64,000 nt of DNA from the NCBI RefSeq assembly GCF_009908315.1, contig NZ_JAAATW010000003.1, positions 186,001 through 250,000 on the forward strand, read 5' to 3'. Source of the DNA: Paragemmobacter ruber (GTDB lineage Bacteria > Pseudomonadota > Alphaproteobacteria > Rhodobacterales > Rhodobacteraceae). The notes beneath the pieces were generated by a model that was not told where the DNA came from, did no database searches, and was given only the letters and a program-made list of their open reading frames with translations. Below, piece after piece: positions 1-9,851 of this stretch. The position numbers and the translations under genes are program-made. The number at the start of each line of letters is the position of its first letter. Positions within the stretch are counted from its first letter, which is position 1.

Positions 1-1
1 G

Positions 2-1828
<1,827 letters not shown>

Positions 1829-1932
1829 AGGCCGCCGCCCGGCGATCCGGTCAGTCACGCGTCATCGGGCAAGGACGCGTGCGTTGTCCTCGGCCATAGC
1901 TGCGGCTTGATGGCCCGTATGCACCATGCAAA

Positions 1933-1959
1933 AGGCCGCCCCGGATGGCGGGGCGGCCT
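1933..1959. terminator. Bidirectional terminator hairpin between uvrA and mmsA
   Basis: An 11-bp perfect stem (AGGCCGCCCCG with CGGGGCGGCCT) closes a five-base loop. It lies between the convergent uvrA and mmsA stops. An AAAA run precedes it on the plus strand, giving a U-run for the minus-strand transcript, so it most clearly terminates mmsA. The remaining ~100 bases after uvrA hold nothing else recognisable. Confidence 0.75.
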
Positions 1960-1982
1960 GCTTTGGATGCCGGCAGCGCCGA

Positions 1983-3482
1983 TCAATCCATCGGCTTGAA
2001 GTTCAGGCTCGCGCCCTCCTTGATCCCCGACGGCCAGCGCGAGGTGATGGTCTTCGTCCGCGTGTAGAAGCGGAAGGCATCCGGGCCGTGCTGGTTCAGA
2101 TCGCCAAAGGCCGATTTCTTCCAGCCGCCGAAGGTGTGATAGGCCAGCGGCACCGGGATCGGCACGTTGATCCCGATCATCCCCACGTTGACGCGGGCGG
2201 CAAAGTCCCGCGCCGTGTCGCCATCGCGGGTGAAGATCGCGGTGCCGTTGCCATACTCGTGGTCCATCGCATAGGCCAAGGCTTCCTCATAGGTCTTGGC
2301 GCGGACAGTCGAAAGCACCGGCCCGAAGATCTCTTTCTTGTAGATGTCCATGTCGCGGGTCACATGGTCAAACAGATGCGGGCCGACGAAGAAGCCGTCC
2401 TCATACCCCTGCAGCTTGAAGTTCCGCCCATCGACGACCAGCTTCGCCCCCTGCGCCACGCCGCTTTCGACCAGCTTCAGGATATTCGCCTTCGCCGCCG
2501 CCGTGACGACAGGGCCGTAATCCACATCGTTGCCAGCGGTATAGGGGCCGACCTTCAACTTCTCGATCCGCGGGATCAGCTTCTCGATCAGCGCATCCGC
2601 CGTCGCATCGCCCACCGGCACCGCGACCGAAATCGCCATGCAGCGTTCGCCCGCCGCACCATAGCCCGCCCCTACCAGCGCATCCGCCGCCTGATCCATG
2701 TCGGCATCCGGCATGATGATCATGTGGTTCTTCGCGCCGCCAAAGCACTGCACGCGCTTGCCGTTGGAACAGCCGCGGCCATAGATGTATTCCGCGATGG
2801 GGGTGGATCCGACAAAACCGATCCCCGCGATGATGGGCGAGTCGAGGATCGCATCCACCGCTTCCTTGTCGCCGTTGATGACCTGCAGCACACCATCCGG
2901 CAACCCCGCCTCCTGCATCAGTTCCGCCAGCATCAGCGGAACCGAAGGGTCACGCTCAGACGGTTTCAGGATGAAGGCATTTCCGCAGGCCAGCGCTGGC
3001 CCCATCTTCCACATCGGGATCATCGCCGGAAAGTTGAAGGGCGTGATCCCCGCCGCCACGCCGATCGGCTGGCGCATCGAATACATGTCGATCCCCGGGC
3101 CCGCGCTGTCGGTGAATTCGCCCTTCAACAGATGCGGCGCGCCGATGCAGAACTCCATCACCTCCAGCCCGCGCTGGATATCGCCCTTGGCATCCGGAAT
3201 GGTCTTGCCATGTTCGGATGACAGCGCCTCTGCCAGCTTGTCCATGTCGCGGTTCAGAAGGCGGACGAATTCCATCATCACCCGCGCGCGGCGCTGCGGG
3301 TTGGTCGCGCCCCATTTCACCTGCGCGCGGGCGGCATCGGCGGTGGCGGCGTCGAGTTCCGCCTTCGTCGCCAGCGCCACCTTGGCCTGAACCTCGCCCG
3401 TCGCCGGGTTGAAGACATCCGCGAAACGGCCCGACGTGCCTTTCACATGCTTGCCGTTGATCCAGTGACCGATCTCTTTCAT
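1983..3482 (-). CDS. mmsA: CoA-acylating methylmalonate-semialdehyde dehydrogenase
   Basis: Oxidises methylmalonate or malonate semialdehyde to propionyl- or acetyl-CoA in valine, inositol and beta-alanine breakdown. The 499-residue product has full family length. It shows the aldehyde dehydrogenase fold with TPFNFPAMIPMW near residue 148, the NAD-binding GSTPIAEYIYGRG region near 225, and the catalytic cysteine at residue 281 in GERCMA. The start MKEIGHW is chosen because GGGAGGATCCC sits just upstream; the frame is open for 28 more codons but these are not family-like. A LysR regulator is divergently transcribed 104 bases away and is the obvious candidate regulator. mmsB and other valine genes are not next to it here. 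Confidence 0.95.
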   Translation of the reverse strand: MKEIGHWINGKHVKGTSGRFADVFNPATGEVQAKVALATKAELDAATADAARAQVKWGATNPQRRARVMMEFVRLLNRDMDKLAEALSSEHGKTIPDAKGDIQRGLEVMEFCIGAPHLLKGEFTDSAGPGIDMYSMRQPIGVAAGITPFNFPAMIPMWKMGPALACGNAFILKPSERDPSVPLMLAELMQEAGLPDGVLQVINGDKEAVDAILDSPIIAGIGFVGSTPIAEYIYGRGCSNGKRVQCFGGAKNHMIIMPDADMDQAADALVGAGYGAAGERCMAISVAVPVGDATADALIEKLIPRIEKLKVGPYTAGNDVDYGPVVTAAAKANILKLVESGVAQGAKLVVDGRNFKLQGYEDGFFVGPHLFDHVTRDMDIYKKEIFGPVLSTVRAKTYEEALAYAMDHEYGNGTAIFTRDGDTARDFAARVNVGMIGINVPIPVPLAYHTFGGWKKSAFGDLNQHGPDAFRFYTRTKTITSRWPSGIKEGASLNFKPMD

Positions 3483-3585
3483 GGGATCCTCCCTCATTTG
3501 CTGGCGGCGAGAATAGCCTTGCGGAAATGTCGCAAACAGCGGAAATAACTCAAACAGGCTTTGCAAAAATGCAGGATGTCAGCGC

Positions 3586-4494
3586 ATGGACTGGGACGAC
3601 CTCCGCATCTTCCTCGCCGTGGCCCGCAGCGAAAGCCTGTCGGGTGCGGGCAAGCGGCTGAAGATCGACGCCGCCACCGTCGGCCGCCGCATCGGGCGTC
3701 TGGAAGAGGCGATGGGTGCGCGCCTTTTTGCCAAATCCCCGCAAGGTTACGCCCTGACGGAAGAAGGCACCCGCCTGCTGCCCCATGCCGAACGCGCCGA
3801 AACCGCGCTGGACGGCGCGCGTGAGGCGCTCAGTGGCCCCGAAGGCCTGTCAGGCCAGATCCGCATCGGCGCGCCGGATGGCTGTGCCAATTACCTGCTG
3901 CCGCAGGTGCTGGCGGCCATCTGCGATGCCAATCCGGGGCTGGAGGTGCAGATCGTGGCACTGCCCCGCGTCTTCAACCTGTCCAAGCGCGAGGCCGATC
4001 TCGCCATCGCCGTCAGCCGCCCCACGGCGGGCCGCCTGACCGTGCAGAAGCTGACCGATTATCACCTTCACCTCGCGGCGCATCCGGCCTACCTTGCCCA
4101 GGCGCCCGCGTTGCACACGCTCGCCGATCTCAATCAGCACCGGCTGGTGGGCTACATTCCCGACATGATCCATGACAAGGAACTCGATTACCTGGCCGAA
4201 CTGGGGGCAGGGACCGTCGCCCTTGCGTCAAACTCCGTATCGGTTCAACTGAACTGGCTGCGTGCCGGGGCAGGGGTCGGGGTCGTGCATGACTTCGCCC
4301 TTCCCGCTGCACCCGAACTGGTGCCGGTGATCCCGGACCGCATTGCCCTGACCCGCAGCTTCTGGCTGATCCGCCATGCCGATGATGGCCGCGTGGCCCG
4401 GCTGAATCGCTTTGCCGATCTGCTGGCGCAAGGCCTGCGCCGCGAGGTGGCCGAGCTTGAAGCCCGCGCCCACCACGCCCGCGCAATCCGTTGA
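3586..4494 (+). CDS. LysR-family transcriptional regulator, divergent from mmsA
   Basis: A 302-residue protein of usual LysR length. The N-terminal winged helix-turn-helix begins MDWDDLRIFLAVARSESLSG and runs to about residue 60 (IDAATVGRRIGRLEEAMGARLF). The effector-binding domain starts around residue 90 (LSGQIRIGAPDGCANYLLPQ). The divergent arrangement with mmsA, sharing a short intergenic region, is classical for a LysR protein controlling its neighbour, so a role in semialdehyde or branched-chain amino acid catabolism is inferred. The actual ligand and target are unknown. The first methionine is used because the HTH begins immediately after it. Confidence 0.9.
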   Translation: MDWDDLRIFLAVARSESLSGAGKRLKIDAATVGRRIGRLEEAMGARLFAKSPQGYALTEEGTRLLPHAERAETALDGAREALSGPEGLSGQIRIGAPDGCANYLLPQVLAAICDANPGLEVQIVALPRVFNLSKREADLAIAVSRPTAGRLTVQKLTDYHLHLAAHPAYLAQAPALHTLADLNQHRLVGYIPDMIHDKELDYLAELGAGTVALASNSVSVQLNWLRAGAGVGVVHDFALPAAPELVPVIPDRIALTRSFWLIRHADDGRVARLNRFADLLAQGLRREVAELEARAHHARAIR

Positions 4495-4550
4495 CAGAAT
4501 TCGATCCCCGGCGCAGCATCCCAATGACAAGAACGGAGAGGGAGGAATCC

Positions 4551-4985
4551 ATGCTTGTCAGCCAGATCCTTAAGTCCAAGTCGGATGATGGCGTGGTCAC
4601 CGTCGTGCCCGGCACGACGGTCGCGCAGACGGCCGAAATCCTGTCCACCCGCCGGATCGGGGCCGTGATCGTGTCATCCGATGGCAAACGCGTGGCGGGC
4701 ATCGTGTCGGAACGCGATATCGTGCGCGAGATCGGCCGCCGGGGCATGGCCTGCATGGCCGATGCGGTGGACAGCATCATGACGGCGAATATCGTCACGT
4801 GCCGACGGGACGAACAGGCCAATGACGTGCTGCAAAAGATGACGGATGGCCGCTTCCGCCACATGCCCGTGATGGAGGGCGCCGAGATGGTGGGCCTCAT
4901 CTCCATCGGCGATGTGGTCAAGGCACGGCTGACCGAACTCGCCATGGAAAAGGACGCGCTCGAAGGGATGATCAAGGGTTTCTGA
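4551..4985 (+). CDS. CBS-domain pair protein
   Basis: A 144-residue stand-alone protein made of two CBS domains (about residues 7-62 and 77-135; RRIGAVIVSSDGKRVAGIVSERDI marks the first, RFRHMPVMEGAEMVGLISIGDV the second). Such small CBS proteins bind adenosine nucleotides and act as energy sensors or partners, but no specific partner is visible here. The start MLVSQILK is preceded by a strong GGAGAGGGAGG site; an upstream in-frame TTG at 4491 would add 20 unlikely residues. It follows the LysR gene by 56 bases and precedes coaD in the same direction. Confidence 0.88.
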   Translation: MLVSQILKSKSDDGVVTVVPGTTVAQTAEILSTRRIGAVIVSSDGKRVAGIVSERDIVREIGRRGMACMADAVDSIMTANIVTCRRDEQANDVLQKMTDGRFRHMPVMEGAEMVGLISIGDVVKARLTELAMEKDALEGMIKGF

Positions 4986-5071
4986 CACCCGACGGTCGCG
5001 CGCTTTGGGTCTTGCACTCATCCGCGCAATAATGTTGCGTGCATCCACGCGACCAAGGGGGGAGTGGACCC

Positions 5072-5563
5072 ATGCGCATCGGCCTTTACCCGGGCACCTT
5101 TGACCCCATCACGCTGGGCCATGTCGACATCATCCAGCGCGCCATGGCGCTGGTGGATCGTCTGGTGATCGGCGTGGCGATCAATCGCGACAAGGGGCCG
5201 CTCTTCTCGCTCGAGGAACGGGTGGCGATGGTGCAGGCCGAATGTGCCGCCATCCAGTCCAAGACGGGGGGCGAGATCGTCGTCCATCCCTTCGAAAACC
5301 TGCTGATCGACTGCGCCCGCGATGTGGGGGCCAGCGTGATCGTGCGCGGCCTGCGCGCCGTGGCGGATTTCGAGTATGAATTCCAGATGGTCGGCATGAA
5401 TCGCGCGCTGGATGCCAGTATCGAGACGGTCTTCATGATGGCCGATGCCCGCCGTCAGGCCATCGCGTCCAAGCTTGTCAAGGAAATCGCCCGGCTCGGC
5501 GGTGATGTGTCGAAATTCGTGACCCCCCCGGTCGAGGCCGCGCTGAAACGCCGCTTCGCCTGA
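5072..5563 (+). CDS. coaD: Pantetheine-phosphate adenylyltransferase
   Basis: Fourth step of coenzyme A synthesis: transfers AMP from ATP to 4'-phosphopantetheine to give dephospho-CoA. The 163-residue length is standard. The nucleotidyltransferase signature is clear: GLYPGTFDPITLGHVDI at the N-terminus (the T/HxGH motif) and the later VRGLRAVADFEYEFQM block. The ATG follows GGGGGGAGTGGACCC; an upstream in-frame ATG at 5039 lacks such a site and gives a non-homologous extension. A strong hairpin terminator follows at once. Confidence 0.96.
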   Translation: MRIGLYPGTFDPITLGHVDIIQRAMALVDRLVIGVAINRDKGPLFSLEERVAMVQAECAAIQSKTGGEIVVHPFENLLIDCARDVGASVIVRGLRAVADFEYEFQMVGMNRALDASIETVFMMADARRQAIASKLVKEIARLGGDVSKFVTPPVEAALKRRFA

Positions 5564-5567
5564 AAGG

Positions 5568-5593
5568 AAAAGGGGGGCGAAGCCCCCCCTTTT
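5568..5593. terminator. Terminator between coaD and the DUF1127 gene
   Basis: AAAA-GGGGGGC, a GAA loop, then GCCCCCC and TTTT. The stem is G:C rich with A and T runs on both sides, so it can work for both convergent genes. It begins five bases after the coaD stop. Confidence 0.85.
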
Positions 5594-5614
5594 GCCCCTG
5601 CATCTGGCAGGCGC

Positions 5615-5776
5615 TTACTTGCCGTAAACAGCGGCCCAGGCGATGCGATCCGCATCTTCCGGGAAAATCCCAAGGTCCAGCGCCACATCGCGCGGCATCC
5701 GGGCGATCTCGTCGCGGGTCCGCTTATACAGCGCGCGATTTGCGGCCGCGGCCTTCAGCGTGTCGATCAGTTTCAT
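5615..5776 (-). CDS. DUF1127 (YjiS-like) microprotein
   Basis: A 53-residue basic protein, MKLIDTLKAAAANRALYKRT at the start and ending WAAVYGK. The block RDEIARMPRDVALDLGIFPEDADRIA matches the arginine-rich DUF1127 pattern of alphaproteobacteria. The start is preceded by GAAAGGAACAACAG. In Rhodobacter, related DUF1127 genes belong to stress-induced units that carry small RNAs; whether that holds here is not shown. It sits downstream of the antiporter gene on the same strand but has its own upstream region, which carries a TGTTA/TAACA palindrome about 74 bases before the start. Confidence 0.8.
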   Translation of the reverse strand: MKLIDTLKAAAANRALYKRTRDEIARMPRDVALDLGIFPEDADRIAWAAVYGK

Positions 5777-5849
5777 CTGTTGTTCCTTTCACGAACCTGC
5801 CAAGGGCTTCTCGGTTATCCCTTCGACATGCCGTGAAGATGGGCGGAAA

Positions 5850-5863
5850 TGTTACCGCTAACA
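5850..5863. promoter_or_regulatory. LacI-type operator-like palindrome before the DUF1127 gene
   Basis: TGTTACCGCTAACA, a near-perfect inverted repeat centred on CG (12 of 14 positions symmetric). Similar sites occur before both GAPDH genes at 9644 and 10949-10981. It lies 74 bases upstream of the DUF1127 start and 41 bases after the antiporter stop, so it would act on the DUF1127 gene. The regulator is not in the window. Confidence 0.5.
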
Positions 5864-5903
5864 ACGGCCAGAACAGGGATCCCGCCATGCCCTGCGCGCA
5901 TGG

Positions 5904-8468
5904 CTACGCACGCAGACGCAAGGCTTCCTTCAGGGTGGCCACCCAGGGTGGGGGCGGGTTTGCCGCCTGCCGTGATCCGGCGCTCAGCTCGACCGACATT
6001 CCCCGCCGCTCGGCGCTTTTCTCCACCGCCTCGGCCAGTTGCGGGGCCTGCCGCATCAGATCGCGGAAGGCGGTCTCGGACAATGTGACCAGCGTGGTGT
6101 GGGTGATCGCCCGAACCGTCGCCCGGCGTGGGCGCTTTTGCAGCACCGACAGATGGCCGAACATCTCGCCATGGCCCAGAAGGTGGCGCCCATCCGCCAA
6201 CTCGGCCTCCACCGCGCCCGAGGCGACGAACCACACCCGATCCGGCAGATCCTCGCGCCGCACCAGCACATCGCCCGGCTTGGCATAGACCGTCTTCAGC
6301 CGCCGCGCCAGTTGCGCCTGGGTCGCCTCGTCAAGGCCAGAGAACAGGTGGAAGCTGCGCACGATGTCCAGACGCTGCATCCGCAGATCCAGCAGCGGGC
6401 GTTCGGCCAGCCGCGCGCGTTCATCATCGATCCCCTGTTGCAGCGCCATCTTCAACTCGGGCCCGATCAGCCCGTCCTGCACATATTGATCGTATTCCAG
6501 TTCCTCCTGCCGCAGCACCAGCCGCCGGATCAGCCGCCGCTCCACCTCTTCGGCATAGCCGGGAAACTGGATGCGCAGGCCCTCCAGCTCGCGCCCTGTC
6601 TCCTCGATCCGCCAGCGCAGAAGATCCTGCAACAGCGATGCCACCCGCCGCCCGTGGATGCGCAGGATCCGCCGCTCGACAAAGCGGCGCAGCCCCCGCA
6701 GCCCCTGCTGATGGCTGACCAGCAGTTCAAACCGATCCGCGATCAGGTTCTGTAACCCCGCCTTCAGGCGATAGCGCGTATAGGCCCGCTCGGCCAATTC
6801 CAGAAGCTGCCCCCGCGCCAGCGCCCGCCGCGCCTGCGCGCGATAGCCGCTGCGCCCCGCGACGCGCGTCGCCTCGATCAGGCGGTCGGCATCGGTCAGC
6901 ATCCGTTCCGCCACCCGGGCCGAAATCAGACCATCGCGAAAGGCGGCCAGCACCAGATCGCGCTCATGCCCGGCCATGGCCACCATGCCCAGCGTGACCC
7001 GGTCCTTGTCCTGCAGATCGGTCGCCTCATCGGCGCGTTCCACCGCATCGTTCAACCGGTCGCCAAAGCGCACGGCCTCTTCCCGCACAATCGCGGGGGT
7101 CAGGTCCAGCTGCCGCACCGTATCGGCCACCGTTTCGCGCACATCCTGCAGCGCCACCGCCACCACCTGTTCGGACAGCGCGCGATCCAGCGGTGACAGG
7201 CGGTCAAGGCCCAGCCAAGTGATCAGCATCCGCAAGGTCGTGCCCTGCACCAGCAGTGTGAACAGCACGAACCCGGTTGCAACGATGCCGACCTGACGCT
7301 TCACTTCAAACGGGATGCCGGGATTTTCCGTCACCGCCAGCGCCAGGGCGAGTGTGACCGCACCCCGCAGCCCGCCCCAGAGAATGGCGATACGGTAGGG
7401 GCCTTCGACCCGCGGCGACAGCCGCGCCCATGTCAGCAGCGGCAACAGCCCCCACAGCATCACCGCCCGCGCGACAAAAGCCGCGATCACGACCACGCCC
7501 ACCAGCACAAGGTCCGACCAGCGCGCCTGCGCCAGCGCTTCGGGCACCAGCAGCGCGGCCAGAACGAAGATCAACCCGCCCGCCCAATAGGCAAGCAGGT
7601 TCCACCCATCACGCAGCAGGATCAGCGACGGCGGCGCCATCCGCCCCGGCGCCAGAAAGTTCACCGTCATGCCGGCCGCCACCGCCGACACGACGCCCGA
7701 TCCACCCAGCAGTTGATCGGTCACCAGAAAGGTTGCAAAGGGCAGGGCGAAGCTCACGGAAAACTGCGCCAACGGAAAGCTGTTCATTGCCCCCATCGCG
7801 GCCACCGCCACGCGGCCCAGGGCGGCGCCGACGATGGCGCCGGAAAAGATCATCCACGGCAATTGCAGCAGCACCGCCTGCGGTGGCGGCGCGCCATCCC
7901 CGCTTTCGATCGCCGCAAGAAAGACCGAAAACAGCGCGATGGCTGCGGCGTCGTTCAGCAGGCTCTCGCCTTCCACGATCCGGGCCAGCCGCTGCGGGGC
8001 CGGGGTTGCACGAAAGATGCTGACCACCGCCGATGGGTCGGTCGTCGATACGATGGCCCCGAGCAGCAGGCAGGCAAGCAGCGGCAGGCCCGAAAAAGGC
8101 TGCAACGCAAAGGCGATCACCACGGTTGCCACCAGCACCGCCACCACCGCCAGCGTCAGCACCGGCACCCAGTCATCCATCAAGCGGCGCAGGTTCAGCG
8201 AGAGCGACACCTGAAACAGCAGGATCGGCAGCAGCACATAGATGAACACGTCCGATGAAATCGGCAGGGTCAGGATGGCCAAGGCCACGGGGTTCAGCGC
8301 ATCGGTCACATCCGTGCGCCAGAACCACGCGGCCCCCGCGCCGATGGCGATGCCAAGGGCGGCAAGGATCACCGCCGTCGGCAGCCGCAGGCGTGCGCCC
8401 AGCGGCTCGGCCAGCGCGATGGCCAGAAACAGGCCGGTCAGAATGGCGATAATGACGATCAAATCCAT
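5904..8468 (-). CDS. CPA1-family Na+(K+)/H+ antiporter with cyclic-nucleotide-binding domain
   Basis: An 854-residue inner-membrane cation/proton antiporter. About the first 420 residues form the hydrophobic CPA1 (NhaP/NHE) exchanger, beginning MDLIVIIAILTGLFLAIALA. The transport-core motifs GAIVSTTDPSAV, EGESLLNDAAAI and later WGGLRGAVTLALALAV are present. A helical cytosolic region follows. The C-terminal part, about residues 690-800 (FHLFSGLDEATQAQLARRL... GEMFGHLSVL), is a cNMP-binding domain, so gating or regulation by a nucleotide is likely; family members of this shape act in pH and salt homeostasis. It is the next gene after gap1 but a hairpin terminator separates them. Confidence 0.92.
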   Translation of the reverse strand: MDLIVIIAILTGLFLAIALAEPLGARLRLPTAVILAALGIAIGAGAAWFWRTDVTDALNPVALAILTLPISSDVFIYVLLPILLFQVSLSLNLRRLMDDWVPVLTLAVVAVLVATVVIAFALQPFSGLPLLACLLLGAIVSTTDPSAVVSIFRATPAPQRLARIVEGESLLNDAAAIALFSVFLAAIESGDGAPPPQAVLLQLPWMIFSGAIVGAALGRVAVAAMGAMNSFPLAQFSVSFALPFATFLVTDQLLGGSGVVSAVAAGMTVNFLAPGRMAPPSLILLRDGWNLLAYWAGGLIFVLAALLVPEALAQARWSDLVLVGVVVIAAFVARAVMLWGLLPLLTWARLSPRVEGPYRIAILWGGLRGAVTLALALAVTENPGIPFEVKRQVGIVATGFVLFTLLVQGTTLRMLITWLGLDRLSPLDRALSEQVVAVALQDVRETVADTVRQLDLTPAIVREEAVRFGDRLNDAVERADEATDLQDKDRVTLGMVAMAGHERDLVLAAFRDGLISARVAERMLTDADRLIEATRVAGRSGYRAQARRALARGQLLELAERAYTRYRLKAGLQNLIADRFELLVSHQQGLRGLRRFVERRILRIHGRRVASLLQDLLRWRIEETGRELEGLRIQFPGYAEEVERRLIRRLVLRQEELEYDQYVQDGLIGPELKMALQQGIDDERARLAERPLLDLRMQRLDIVRSFHLFSGLDEATQAQLARRLKTVYAKPGDVLVRREDLPDRVWFVASGAVEAELADGRHLLGHGEMFGHLSVLQKRPRRATVRAITHTTLVTLSETAFRDLMRQAPQLAEAVEKSAERRGMSVELSAGSRQAANPPPPWVATLKEALRLRA

Positions 8469-8506
8469 GCGTTAAGAATAGTCATTCCTCTGGTCTGAAA
8501 AAGGAA

Positions 8507-8533
8507 AGGCCGGTCACAGAACGTGACCGGCCT
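8507..8533 (-). terminator. Terminator after gap1
   Basis: An 11-bp perfect stem (AGGCCGGTCAC with GTGACCGGCCT) and a five-base loop. On the minus strand it is followed by TTTCCTTTTT, a good U-rich tail. It ends gap1 transcription before the antiporter gene. Confidence 0.82.
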
Positions 8534-8569
8534 GAAACATGCCACGAAAAGGCGCAGGATCCGCGCGGA

Positions 8570-9571
8570 TCAGATCAGCTTGCCCATTGCGACAGCCGTA
8601 TCCGCCATGCGGTTCGAGAACCCCCATTCGTTGTCATACCACGACAGGATCGAAACAAAGGTCCCGTCCATCACCTTGGTCTGATCCATGTGGAAGACCG
8701 ACGAATGGGGATCGTGATTGAAATCCGATGACACATTCTTGAACTCGGTATAGCCGAGAATGCCCTTCAGCGGCCCGTCTGCCGCCGCCTTGATGGCGGC
8801 GTTGACCTCTTCCACGCTGGTCGCGCGCTTGGCGATGAACTTCAGGTCCACGACAGACACGTTCGGCGTGGGCACGCGGATGGCAAAGCCATCCAGCTTG
8901 CCCTTGAGTTCGGGCAGCACCAGACCCACGGCCTTGGCCGCGCCGGTGCTGGTCGGGATCATCGACAGCGCCGCCGCACGGGCGCGATACAGATCCTTGT
9001 GCATCGTATCCAGCGTAGGCTGGTCGCCGGTATAGGAATGGATGGTGGTCATCATCCCCTTTTCGATGCCGATCACCTCATTCAGGACCTTCGCCACCGG
9101 CGACAGGCAGTTCGTGGTGCACGACGCATTCGATACCACGATGTCATCCTTGGTCAGCGTGTGATGGTTCACGCCGTAAACGATGGTCTTGTCGGCGCCG
9201 TCACCGGGGGCGCTGATCAGCACCCGCTTCGATCCGTTCTCCAGATGGGCAAGGCATTTTTCCTTGCTGGTGAAGATGCCTGTGCATTCCAGCACGATAT
9301 CCACATGGCCCCAGGGCAGATCGGCGGGGTTCTTGATCGCCGTCACCTTCATCGGACCGCGGCCCACGTCGATCCAATCCTCGCCCGTGGTCACCTGCGC
9401 CGGAAAGCGGCCATGAACCGAATCGAACCGCAACAGATGCGCGTTCGTCTCGACCGGCCCCAGATCGTTGATCGCCACGACCTCGATATCCGTCCGGCCC
9501 GATTCGATGATGCCGCGCAGCACGTTGCGCCCGATCCGGCCAAACCCGTTGATGGCAACTTTGACGGTCAT
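8570..9571 (-). CDS. gap: Glyceraldehyde-3-phosphate dehydrogenase, NAD-type (Asp36)
   Basis: Interconverts glyceraldehyde-3-phosphate and 1,3-bisphosphoglycerate. The 333-residue product is full length. The Rossmann motif INGFGRIGR is at residues 7-15, the active-site NASCTTNCL block carries the catalytic cysteine near 150, and the C-terminus has [13 protein letters not shown]. Residue 36 is Asp (AINDLGP), the residue that selects NAD over NADP in this family, so this is the likely glycolytic enzyme. The start [10 protein letters not shown] follows GGAGGAATTGCC; upstream codons are not homologous. A second paralogue with Ala at this position lies just upstream on the same strand. Confidence 0.96.
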   Translation of the reverse strand: MTVKVAINGFGRIGRNVLRGIIESGRTDIEVVAINDLGPVETNAHLLRFDSVHGRFPAQVTTGEDWIDVGRGPMKVTAIKNPADLPWGHVDIVLECTGIFTSKEKCLAHLENGSKRVLISAPGDGADKTIVYGVNHHTLTKDDIVVSNASCTTNCLSPVAKVLNEVIGIEKGMMTTIHSYTGDQPTLDTMHKDLYRARAAALSMIPTSTGAAKAVGLVLPELKGKLDGFAIRVPTPNVSVVDLKFIAKRATSVEEVNAAIKAAADGPLKGILGYTEFKNVSSDFNHDPHSSVFHMDQTKVMDGTFVSILSWYDNEWGFSNRMADTAVAMGKLI

Positions 9572-9643
9572 GGCAATTCCTCCGACTAGGGTAGGGCGGC
9601 GCACCCGCCGCCATCATGGGCAGGGCCGCGAATCCGGCGCCTG

Positions 9644-9657
9644 CGATAGCGCTAACA
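9644..9657. promoter_or_regulatory. Operator-like palindrome upstream of gap1
   Basis: CGATAGCGCTAACA matches a TGTTAGCGCTAACA palindrome at 12 of 14 positions. It lies 73 bases before the gap1 start, a plausible promoter distance. It resembles the sites before gap2 and the DUF1127 gene. Confidence 0.5.
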
Positions 9658-9697
9658 TCCGCAGATCAGGTAACAAATCAACCCGACTCTGATCCGC

Positions 9698-9841
9698 TCA
9701 GCGCCAGAATGCCAAGAATTCTATGAAGACGAAGAGTTTTCTCATCAGAAAAAGCAACGCCGCGCCCCCATTGGCGACAACGTCCAGCACAACCAGCCCG
9801 ATCAGGACGGTTCCAAGCGCCAGCGCGATGCGGTCGGTCAC
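9698..9841 (-). CDS. 47-residue single-pass membrane protein between the two gap genes
   Basis: This small frame reads VTDRIALALGTVLIGLVVLD at the start (GTG initiation) and ends FVFIEFLAFWR. A hydrophobic segment spans about residues 5-22 and a second apolar stretch about 27-43 contains the basic pair RK, so it is likely membrane-inserted. The GTG lies 10 bases after the gap2 stop, with GGAGGGG overlapping that stop region, so it should be co-translated with gap2. I believe similar small proteins sit beside gap genes in other Rhodobacterales, but I could not check. Function is unknown. Confidence 0.65.
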   Translation of the reverse strand: MTDRIALALGTVLIGLVVLDVVANGGAALLFLMRKLFVFIEFLAFWR

Positions 9842-9851
9842 GACCCCTCCA

